Shown one piece after another: positions 32,940 to 42,655 of a DNA stretch of 64,000 bases; the first letter of the stretch is position 1, and the number at the start of each line of letters is the position of its first letter. Under the pieces are notes generated by a model. The model saw only the letters and a program-made list of their open reading frames with translations, had not been told where the DNA came from and ran no database searches. Made by a program: the position numbers and the translations under genes. Source of the stretch: Larimichthys crocea (lineage: Eukaryota > Chordata > Actinopteri > Sciaenidae); NCBI RefSeq assembly GCF_000972845.2, contig NC_040033.1:4368241-4432240 (forward strand). Direction: 5' to 3'.

Positions 32940-33240
32940 TGCAGGTCCTGGGAAAGTGGTATTCTCGCAGCTTCCTGCTTAGTTCACTTCCTGTGTGGTT
33001 TCCCTCCATTTTCACACCTCAGGTCTGCCGTGATTCGTTTCACCTGTGCCTCGTTATATTACTCTCAGCTGTGTATTTAGTCTTTGTGGTTCCTTGTCAC
33101 AGTGCCAAAGTTTATGCTTTGCTTGGATCTTTGTTCTGTTTATTGAGACATTTGCCTCTGGCCTTCTCCCTGTCTGATTTGTTTGTTTATTTGGACTGCC
33201 TTACCTGGATTTAACCTGAGTCTTCTTGAGTATCCAGTTT
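32940..33240 (+). repeat. Dispersed repeat, pyrimidine-rich 3' part
   Basis: CACCTGTGCCTCGTTATATT, GTGTATTTAGTCTTTGTGGT and TTCCTTGTCACAGTG followed by short TTTG-rich motifs are typical of a widespread fish repeat. The resulting open frames are by-products. Confidence 0.4.
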
Positions 33241-33554
33241 AAGTGTTGTTGAATCATCTGCACTGCAGCAGTACGTCCTCCTAGTTTGCGTTTAGCTCCA
33301 GTCCCTTGTGCACCCTGTTTGAAGGCTGTGGGCTAAACAGGTAGATGTTGATTTATATTGATCAACAAATCTAAGACGTCCTGCATAAGATATCATCGAC
33401 CTCTATGTGCAAAACTCAAATTTAGCATGCAGTTTGGCAATGCATTCATTCCAACATAAAGACTTTAAGGGTATATACCATAATGTGCAGTAACATGAAT
33501 ATGGGCCATACCCATTTATGTCAAAAGGATTTCTCTAGCCAATAAACACAGTTC

Positions 33555-33616
33555 AGTTAACATTGTCATTGTTGACTGATTTTTTTTCAGTCAACAATGA
33601 CGATGTTGTGTTAACC
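33555..33616. other. Inverted repeat (hairpin) with a T8 loop
   Basis: AACATTGTCATTGTTGACTG pairs with CAGTCAACAATGACGATGTT across a loop of eight T. One mismatch is present, and a GTTAAC at each end extends the stem after a small bulge. No gene is nearby. Confidence 0.8.
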
Positions 33617-35112
33617 ATGTCTGTCAAAGACGAGCTTGCGTGCGAGTAGAAAGCAGCTTAATTTCCCCCCGAGAGAAAAGAAGTTGTAGATCTCAGCAAA
33701 GATGAAACACCAGCTGAGTATTGTTGCGTATAACCAATGGATTCATTGTCAGGAATAGAGGTCTCGGACAGGGCCTTTTTTGTCTGTTAGCATGTATTAA
33801 TTTACCTCACACAACAGGCACTTCCTATAATTTTGAATGCGTTTGTTTTCAGTTACATTTGTGCAGGTTGAATTTCATGACTTTAACCTGAGAGTGATTT
33901 AATTTTGATGCAGTAACAGTAAAGGTTTATGTAGAGGCGCCAAATAAAACCCAGGGAAACATTATACACTGTACATGGCTGTTTACTGTTAACTGACCAA
34001 GAGAACGTGTGCTTAAGGTGAGAGTTAATTTTGCGAGCTTTGGCATCTTGATTACAGTGAAGTAACCTTGGGACTAATGGTTAAAGCTCCTACTTCAAAG
34101 TTCTTCTTTGTTTTGCTTTCTTTATCTTTTTATGTTCATTAACTTTTATGAACTGTAGATCAATCCGAGTTTTACACCTTACCACGCTGCTGTTTGGTTT
34201 TATTGTTGGGGTTAATTCAGTTCCTCTTTATGACCCCTTACATTTAATTGAAGCTATAAAATTCTGAAATGTGCATTCTGAAATGTGCATTTGTGTTTTT
34301 GTTTTCATACATCTTTTTACTCCAACTTGGTTTCCACACATTTTTAATATATTTGCTCTTTGGATGCTAAACTCTAGACTGATGTTCACCTGATGGCTGT
34401 CTGCCATTTGGTAGCATATACCAGTTTATCAGAGCTGTTTTGCTGTTGCTACAAAAAAAAAAAAAGCTAAGCTAAAACTGCTAAATGAGTTTAAAAAGTT
34501 GGGTAAATTCAGAGCAGAGTCATCATTATTTAGGAATAACCTATGATAAGTGCAGCTTTAATGTGTCACTTTACTTTTAGGTAAGCGATACTGTAGGAAT
34601 GTGTTATGCAACAACACCGGAACATGTCCTACAATGTCATGCTCCTTGTGCAAACTACCGCTAAGATTACAAGGGCCCTTACACTTATGACAAAAGATAA
34701 GGTTTCTCACATAGTCGAAACCTTGAGTGTGTGGAATGACTAAAAATAATTAATTTGCTCAGCTCACAGAAGTGCATGTCAATCTCAAAATGACGTAAAT
34801 CTATAACGTTTGACCATGAAGTTAAGTGATAGTGTGTTTTATATCTGCTTATCTGTGTTATGGAAACAAGGAAGTTCATACCTCAGCATTACATCAGTTT
34901 ACATTCCTGGACAGTCCCACAATTACAAGCTGTTACTATTTTAAGCACATGTGCTATTTTTAGCTCCACGTGGTCGTGGTATAAAACAGATTGTGAGCTG
35001 AGTATCCTCATTCGAGAAGGAGAGTTTGGAAGAGAAGAGTCAGAATATTCTCCTGGGCTCTCTTCTGTAGCATGAGAGGCTGATTTTCGAACATTTTTGC
35101 TGCTTTCCTCAA

Positions 35113-35583
35113 TTATATTGGCAGTAGTAGTTGTTTGGCCTTGTTTGAGGACGGCAGGTGCCAGCCTATCTCGACACTGTGGTTGCCAGGGTCGAAGGAA
35201 CTGAATGTTGGCATTGGTGTTCCATTAAGATAAACAGAGAACAGTGTCTCCAGACTAAAATATGCTGACAATAACACCTGCATGAACAAAAACATTATCT
35301 TTGACTAATTCTGGGCGTGTAGTATTTGTGGTGTTATCTTGGGGTTTTTAAAGTCTAAGCACCAGCACGAGTTGGGCAGAATGTGAGACTGACTCAGGCA
35401 CTTCTGATGAACTTTGAGAGTGTCTCTAATTCTCCTTGACCAAGCTTCAATAAATAATACAGCATAAGACATCAGAGACTCCTGAACACTTACTTCCTTC
35501 CTGACCTCACCATTGACCTTTGATAATAAATAACTGTTTTTATGTCCAACGAACAATAGAAAGTCACTTGAGAACTTCATCAC
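35113..35583 (-). repeat. Copy 1 (inverted) of an unrecognised open-frame repeat
   Basis: On the minus strand a 92-codon frame carries SKVNGEVRKEVSVQESLMSY, AWSRRIRDTLKVHQKCLSQ and SHILPNSCW. The same sequence is found on the plus strand at 35626-36107 and 37140-37480. Copies 1 and 2 form an inverted pair separated by about 45 bp. I do not recognise the protein family. Confidence 0.7.
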
Positions 35584-35625
35584 CTGATTCTTGTTAAACT
35601 TTGACCTCCTGTACTACTGTATGTT

Positions 35626-36107
35626 GTGGAGAAATTGCTGAAGTCAAAGGTCAATGGTGAGGTCAGGGAGAAAGAAAGTGTTCAGAAGCCTCTGATGTCT
35701 TATGCTGTATTATTTATTGACGCTTGGCCAAGGAGAATTAGAGACACTCTCAAAGTTCATCAGAAGTGCCTGAGTCGGTCTCACATTCTGCCCAACTCAT
35801 CCTGGTGGATCGACTTTAAACCCCAAGATAACACCACAAATACTACACGGCCAGAATTAGTCAAAGAGAATGTCTTTACCCATGGAGGTGTTATTGTCAG
35901 CATGTTCTAGTCTGGAGACACAGATGTCTGTTTACGCAGATTGGAACGTCAACGGCAAGCTATCTATTATGTCTAAGAAGGCAGCAATGGATCTCTTCGA
36001 CCCTGGACACCACAGTGTTGAGATAGACTGGCACCTACTGTTCCCAACCAAAGCCAAACAACTAACACTGCCGAGGACCTCAAGGCCCACACGTGACCTC
36101 GTGTAAC
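35626..36107 (+). repeat. Copy 2 of the unrecognised open-frame repeat
   Basis: Frame with EKLLKSKVNGEVREKESVQK, AWPRRIRDTLKVHQKCLSR, NSSWWIDFKPQDNTTNT, then a second frame with SSLETQMSVYADWNVNG and FDPGHHSVEIDWHLL. A stop separates the two parts. It is the mirror partner of copy 1. It may be a piece of a retroelement, because copy 3 lies between two LTR-like sequences. Confidence 0.7.
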
Positions 36108-36936
36108 CTAAGGATAGAAAATGTACATGCTCGTTTAAGAAACAGGTTGGCATTGGCTTTGGCATCATTCAAGAAGTACAGTTTGGTAATATAATCTTTG
36201 TATTTAGCTGTATAGATAGAGCAAGAGAGGAAAGTTGGGTGTGCATTGTGTTAATACAGCGAGGGATTAACAAAAGGCGTATTGTTCAGAAGGAACGTGT
36301 ACTATAATTTTACTCTTGTGTTTCCGGATATTCAAGATATAAACTTAGGAGGAATATCTGCTGTACTCCTCCTGTGTTCATGAAGCCTACTGCCTACATT
36401 TCTGTGTTGTGGAAATCGCTGTATACGTGCATCAGCATGTGGGACATATCTCTTGTACACATCAATGCACATCCCTAGACGTGGATTCCTCGTCTGGCAC
36501 TCGGTCTAAAAATTAATTTTAGAACTGTTTTTGGAAAGTGTTGTAATTTCTCTGATGCATTTCTGATACCGATATCCTTATCAACTCAAAAAAATGTGAT
36601 GGAGGCACAGAATGTAAAACAAACAAGTTTGAGCAACACTGCAGACGACTACAGGCCTGTTGTTTTATGATATTTCGAATAGAAATGGCCTTCACTGTAA
36701 AAAAAGAAATGGTTTTCGAGGTGCTGCGAAGTGCCATAATTCACGTGTCATTACAGTGCAGTACATTTGGCATTTTTCATATTGTTATAAAAATTAAGAT
36801 TGATACTGAGGTTCAGATGTTTTGATCATATAATGTGTGTTTCCTGTCTTTCACGTGAGAAACAGGCCTGAGAAGTGTCATTTTGATACATAATGTTCAT
36901 TATTGAGCAGACTCATCAGTGAGGGAGGTGTCTGAG

Positions 36937-38405
36937 ACAGCCCATTTAAGAAATGTATAAGAATGAACTGATAAGGCTCTTCAGGGAGCCTTTTCTCTGT
37001 AACCCTTCAACTTAAACTTCGATACTTTGGATCTAGTCCTCCTTATTCAAGGGTTCTTCCTTAAAAATTCTCATAACACATACCAGGTTTGTTTCGTCAG
37101 CAGCGCTCTTGGGAATCACAGGAAATCTTTTAAAGCACGTGCAAACTGTTGTGGAGAAATTGCTGAAGTCAAAGGTCAATGGTGAGGTCAGGAGGGAAGA
37201 AAGTGTTCAGGAGCCTCTGATGTCTTATGTTGTATTATTTACTGACGCTTGGCCAAGGAGAATTAGAGACGCTCTCAAATTATGCTGGTGGGTAGACTTT
37301 AAACCTCAAGATAACACCACAAATACTATACAAATAAGACAAAGAGAATGTTTTTTACCAAGAAAGGTGTCAGCATATTCTAGTCTGGAGATTCAGACGT
37401 CTGTTTATGTCAACTGGAACATTGGACCTATTATGTCTAGGAAGGTAGCAATAGCAACGCAAACAATGAAAAAACATCCGCCATGGAATGACAGGATTAT
37501 TATGACCAGTTACATTACAGCAGGTCATTTAACTGTTTCTGGTTAACCATCAACACAAGGACCAATTTAAACAGGCGTATATCGGACAGTGACATAACTG
37601 TGGCTCATATAACAACAAGGCCAGGTTAACCCAAGAGAGAGCCTGGGGGTAATTGGAGCGAGGGTTTTTTTTTCTTCCACAATAGAAGCACAACGTTTAT
37701 AGAAATAATAATAGAAGTGCATTGTTTACATTTATAATGAGAAAAATGGTCTTATGCCGTCAGGGTCTCTGGGGGCCAAATTTACCCAACCTGGTTTTTA
37801 AACATTTCCTGGATGTACTTTCCTGAATATTCATTATCACGTCACGTAATGGATCAGCCATCATGCGACCTCCAGATTTTCATTTCAAACGTTTGTTCGC
37901 TTCAAAGCTGATATAAAGAACGAGATTGTTATAAAAAATCAGGGTTACACAGCTAGTTAGATGTTTTAACTTATACAATGTTTGTTCTTATATTACATGT
38001 CCTTAGGGCACTTCCCTTTATTGCTGCTTTTCTGAGACTGGCAGGGTAAGGTAAAGTTCAGGTTAATGTATGAATAGAGGGATTTCAGAACAGAATGAGT
38101 AAGGGACAGGTCAGAGAGGTGACATCAAGATTGGGGACATACTGGTTATTCATTAGGGGACGTGTTGAAGAAAGCTGTTTAAATGAATTGTATGCAAATT
38201 GACTGTTAACAATTTACAGGGGTTAAAACAGCCCATCTTCAGGAAAATGTATAAGAACCAACTGTCAACGCTCCTCAGGGAGTCTTTTCTCTGTAACCCC
38301 TTTAGTGTGTCGCACTGTGAGACGCTCCTCTTGTACAGGAACAATAAATTCAACTTAAACTTTGATGCTTTGAATCCGATCCTCCTTATTTAAGGGTCTG
38401 TTCCT
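36937..38405 (+). mobile_element. Degenerate LTR-retroelement-like unit (two LTR-like ends, about 1.2 kb inside)
   Basis: The ends 36937-37060 and 38228-38405 share ACAGCCCAT, ATGTATAAGAA, CTTTTCTCTGTAACCC, AACTTAAACTT, and TCCTCCTTATT in the same order. The second has about 55 more bases, including an AATAAA at 38343. This is the layout of two long terminal repeats (R-U5 part). The inside is too short for a normal gag-pol and has no recognisable reverse transcriptase or protease, so it is a deleted or non-autonomous, old copy. Confidence 0.5.
37140..37480 (+). repeat. Copy 3 of the unrecognised open-frame repeat, inside the LTR-like unit
   Basis: A 145-codon frame starts upstream and includes EKLLKSKVNGEVRREESVQE, AWPRRIRDALKLCWWVDFKP and QDNTTNT. 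Relative to copies 1 and 2 it lacks the segment VHQKCLSRSHILPNSS; the frame stays open across the deletion. Confidence 0.65.
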
Positions 38406-38544
38406 GTTTGTTAGTCTTAGCAAAGGACGTAGAACAACACGCCAAGTAACGTAATGCTCAACACCGGTGGGCTTGTTAATTAATATAATCTCTTATCCAG
38501 CCATCTAGATATAAAACGACGTGTCATATGTAAATGTTAATGTA

Positions 38545-38905
38545 AATGTACTTTACTTATACAGCCCTTTACAACAGTCCTTTCGGTGTACCAAAGTGCT
38601 TTACAGTAGATAATAAATAACGAGAACAATAGGTAAAAAACAAACAAAATAAAAACAATAAAAACTATAAAATGCAACAAAATCGAATAAGAAATAATAA
38701 AAGTGTCATCATACTACTGGGTGTTAAAAGCCATCCTAAATAAGTGGGTTTTTAGCCTGGATTTAAAAAGGCCCAGGTCAGAAACGAGACGCATCTCGAC
38801 GGGGAGCTTATTCCAGAGCCTGGGGGCGGCAACGGAAAACGCTCGGTCACCCCAGTGTTTATATTTTGACCTGGGCACTTCCAGCGACTTGAAGCTTCAC
38901 AGCAG
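38545..38905 (-). repeat. Dispersed repeat fragment (possible LINE 3' region on the minus strand)
   Basis: TGTACTTTACTTATACAGCC, CAAAGTGCTTTACAGTAGAT, GAGCTTATTCCAGAGCCTGG and AAACGCTCGGTCACCCCAGT are typical of a common teleost repeat. No intact coding region is present. Confidence 0.5.
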
Positions 38906-39811
38906 CAACGTACCACTAGTCTAGTTACCTTGCTGCTGTTGGGAAGACATGCAGATTTTGTCACGTCTCACAGCAACAAAAAAATCAATTTCAGATGAAA
39001 GTCGGCGGACTTTCTACTCAACAAAAGGTTTCTGTTTGTCTTTTCATGCGAGCGGGTGTTATCTGAGTTACGTGCACTGAAGATAAACCTTCCACCTCAC
39101 TTCTCATGCCAATTATGTTACTTCTACTTCTACTTAAATTGTGTTATTGTAACACCCATTGTGCCAGATTCATCACTCCTTTCTTGTGAGGTTCTATTTT
39201 TAGTAGCCACAGATCCTCAGAGGTGATATCTGATGGTCAGATAGAGATAGGTGGACCACATGTTTAGTGGAGCACATAGTAAGTCACACACACACGTATT
39301 GTTGAAATTCCATTCGCCTGGTGTCAAGCGAGTGACTAACTGACTAACCTGTAGTCCTGCTGCTGAAACAGCTCAACTCTGTGTCTGTGCACGCTCGCAG
39401 TGACACCCATTCCTACGTAAAACCTACCTAAAAACATCTCTATTAAGAATCCAGTCATCGCTGACTATGATGTGATTCCTCAGGTATGCGTGTGTGAGAG
39501 CACACTGTAGTATAAGTGAATGAAAGTGAAATGAAAGGGTCTATTGGTGATGTCCAAGTCCTCTTATTTGTGATTTAAACCTGCAACCTTTTTTGGCAAC
39601 TTGGGGGCTGCAAAAACAAGTTGTAAACACAACATGAGGAAAATATCTGTCTCTGTAGCTGCACTATGTTCACCGGACTGTGTCTCTCTTTGCTAATTAA
39701 AGCCTCAGGTAAAAGGCTGCCTGTTGAAATTTGACATGTAACTCGCCACATCTAATCTAATCTAGCACACATTTCACTTCTGGAGGTGGCACCTTGCTGG
39801 ATTGCGTAACA

Positions 39812-39823
39812 GGGGGAAAACCC
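39812..39823. promoter_or_regulatory. Possible NF-kappaB-type site upstream of the chemokine gene
   Basis: GGGGGAAAACCC lies 114 bases before the ATG, close to the GGGRNWYYCC consensus (one mismatch). An AT-rich TACTTAAATC follows at 39833 and could act as a TATA-like element. Mammalian CCL20 is NF-kappaB driven through a site near its start, which makes the position plausible. Confidence 0.4.
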
Positions 39824-39936
39824 TACCTGCTCTACTTAAATCTCGCTGATTTCCCTCAGGCACTGCACACCACCAAACACAGCTTACTACAGACTGATAC
39901 AGATCAGCAGAGAAAAAGCACGCCGACCGTCGAACT

Positions 39937-41004
39937 ATGGCAAGCGGCAAAGCGTGTCTCCTGGGAGTGCTGTGCTCACTCATCATCCTCAGCAGCTTTA
40001 TCGGCAGCACAGAGACAGGTGAGTCCAACGGCTACGACTGGAATACCAAAGGATTTGTGTCAGATTTGCTGCATTTAGGAAGGGAGAAGCTCTATTTTGT
40101 CTTTTATAATGACATATTTCCATAGATAGACTCTACCAGGAGTGCTCAGTGTGCTTGAATGTTGTGTTTCCTGCATGCAAATGAAAAGGTTTGTCTGCTC
40201 TTGTCTTTAAAGCGAGCTGCTGCCTAAGGTACAGAAAGCGTCCGGTGTTATGCAGACGAGCTGTTGGTTACACCATCCAGACCATCAACACTTCCTGCGA
40301 CATCGATGCCATCATGTGAGTTCTCATGTCAGGCTCCAGTGCAGTAAAATGATGCTAGAAACAAAGACTTTATGGGCAATGTAAGCAAGATGTGCAGCAC
40401 ATAAAATAAGAATAAGAGCTGCAATAATCAGTTTGCTATCATGCAAAGCCTCAATTCACCCATCAAATCTTATGTATTTTAGCTTGAAATTACTTAAACG
40501 GCTTAATCGACTATCACAAAAGTGTTTGTTTATGATTCCTTAGTGTCTGAATTTGGAAGTCAAATCCAATAAATGTAGATTTTTCAGAGGACACACGTTA
40601 GAAAACAGATATGACGTGACGAGAGTATGATCTAATGTGTATAAATTGCAACACTAGTTAGTGTTGTTAATGTTTACACCAGCCGACACGCTGGATTGAG
40701 AGATCTAGTACATGAAGTGCATTCGCGTGCCCTGTGCATGATCGTTTCTTTTTTGTTTCCTGGATTCCACAGCTTCCACGTTCGAGGAAGTTTCGTGTGT
40801 GCCGATCCGTCAGTCAGCTGGACCCAGAGAGTGAAAGAGTGTTTGGAGTGAGTACACTCACGTCTCTCTTGATTCATTTGGTACTTTAAACCAAATACTG
40901 AACCAAACTCATGTTGTGTATCCATTTTTCTTTGCAGTCAAAGGAGGAGGAACAACGCTCAGATTCTCAAAGAGGGAACCCAAAGCCCAACTGTATCAGC
41001 ATGA
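39937..41004 (+). CDS. ccl20: CCL20-like CC chemokine, complete, four exons
   Basis: Exons 39937-40018, 40213-40315, 40773-40847, 40938-41004; 327 nt, 108 aa, TGA at 41002-41004. Residues 1 to about 27 are a hydrophobic signal peptide (LLGVLCSLIILSSFIG). The mature part starts ASCC with adjacent cysteines at 30-31 and further cysteines at 41, 56, 71 and 85. CDIDAIIFH around the third intron is the best family mark and matches CCL20. The four-exon layout also fits CCL20, since most CC chemokines have three exons. The tail is basic (DQRRRNNAQILKEG). Secreted chemokines of this type attract leukocytes through a G-protein-coupled receptor, CCR6 in mammals. Six cysteines suggest a third disulfide, seen in some fish CC chemokines. 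It could be named differently in a fish nomenclature; the CC-chemokine call itself is secure. Confidence 0.85.
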
Positions 41005-41385
41005 ACTCCACATGACAGCTCATTTCTGCATCCCTGCACCAAATAACCAAATATCTGCCACTGTTGTCATAGTAAGACTTCACATTCTACGCTTAAATAG
41101 TTTTAAAATTACTGTAACAGGAACTATTGTGTATTTTTTGTTACATTCTCCTTTTAATATTTGTTCTGTTCTATGAACAATGACGTGTAGTATTCTAAAT
41201 ACATAGTACACTGTAAGCTGTAGCTACAGCGCCTGAACTAAACAGAAAACAAGTATTGTGAGATTTTTGTCAATTCTGTCTCGATGTTTACCATGTCTGA
41301 CATGGAGTATGAAATGCTGTACTCGCAAAAATAAGACACTGTTAAAGAATTTCATAATGTTATTTAATAAAATAAAATAAAAACA
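41005..41385 (+). other. AU-rich 3' UTR of the chemokine gene with poly(A) signals
   Basis: Overlapping AATAAA motifs occur at 41367-41382. The stretch before them is rich in A and T and has a TATTTAAT-type motif, as is common in short-lived cytokine mRNAs. Confidence 0.5.
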
Positions 41386-42430
41386 GATGTTTAATAATAC
41401 ATGTGTTTGTTTGTATTCACTGCATTCACCATGTTCGACAACTTTTTCAGCTGTGGCAATGAAAATTCTTGAAATTAAAACTTTGAAATATAATTATATA
41501 CATCATATTTTATGATCTTGAAGATGTTATCTTACTTCACAGTGATTAGTCAGTCAAAACTCTAATTTCAGGTGGACTGCATGCACATTCTGCACATGTA
41601 ACAAACCTTAAAACACAGTTATCGTCCTTTACAAGCACAGTACAAAACATAAAGAGAGTAAAATGAATTAAAGTTATAAAACATCAATTAAATCATCAAA
41701 AAGGTTTTTTTTAAACCAATTTTAGATCCCTGATCAGGTCACACCAAAGTCTTGGAGTCCAACCAGAACACATCTGACAAAGAGGACAGAGGGAATTAAA
41801 AGATCTGATAAAAAACAAAGTGAAGCCTCTCTGTTCTTTGAAAGGTATCAATAATACCTTAAAATCAAGGCAGGAGAGGAGACTTTTACCGATTCTAGAG
41901 AGCAAGGAATGAAAGTAATCTAACAGACTAGTTATGACGGCATTATTGAAATGTTTCTGAGATGACTGATTTATTGTTTGTCTAGACTGTCACGGAGATT
42001 TATGCCTTAAGATTATGTCTTAATCTACTTGATAATTGATGCTCATTCAGGCAGTTCAGCAGGTTGACAGCAATCTCATAGATGATTTATGAAGATAGTT
42101 TGATTTAGGGTCATTTGGATGAAAAGTACTTTTTCACTGAAACTGTTAGCAAGCATCAACAGGTAAGTTTAAAAAACCGCAACGACAATGCCAATAAAAA
42201 GACGTAGGCATCATGATTAATGAAAAAAAACCCTGAAAACATGTCAGACTGTGGCATGATAAGAGAAGTATCACTTCACAGTTGACTGAATAAAAACTGA
42301 AAGTGACTTTTTACCCAGACAGGGAAGTGTGTTTTTCAGGGAGAACAGTCAGCTAAGATATTTTGACCACATCAATTTGTCAAATCGCAGTTTGTCATCA
42401 CCCAATTATTTAGCTATGATTAGCAGTTGA
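41386..42430. other. Space between the convergent chemokine and TLR genes
   Basis: No exon is recognised. A minus-strand stretch at about 41710-41910 weakly resembles the end of a LINE protein but is too decayed to call. TTTATT at 42434-42439 is a possible poly(A) signal, read on the minus strand, for the TLR gene. Confidence 0.4.
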
Positions 42431-42655
42431 TGATTTATTCGAGAAGTCAAAGGCGGGGCTCGCGCTTTTTTTGAAACGGAAAAAATAATTTGACTTGTAT
42501 TAATCATAACTTGATCTTCCAGTTTGTGGCAACTGATTTTCCATTCCAGTTAGTTAACGTATTGGCAGATGATTTAATCTAGTGTCAATGACAGGCCAGA
42601 GAGTTGGTATTAAAACATGAAGGCATAAGAATGTCATAAGACTCAAACCTCCCGG

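Larger units (their letters stand above)
28926..39811. other. Gene-poor region of repeats between map3k15 and the chemokine gene
   Basis: No conserved coding exon is recognised over about 11 kb. The stretch holds several decayed repeats listed separately (29420-29935, 31370-31510, 32940-33240, 35113-38405, 38545-38905) and AT-rich unique sequence. The remaining parts, for example 30000-31300 and 33650-34950, show nothing I can name. Confidence 0.6.

Noticed and set aside
41711..41905. Minus-strand ORF faintly like the C-terminus of a LINE protein
   Set aside because: Only a few residues agree (TPRLWCDL-like); no other LINE feature is found around it.
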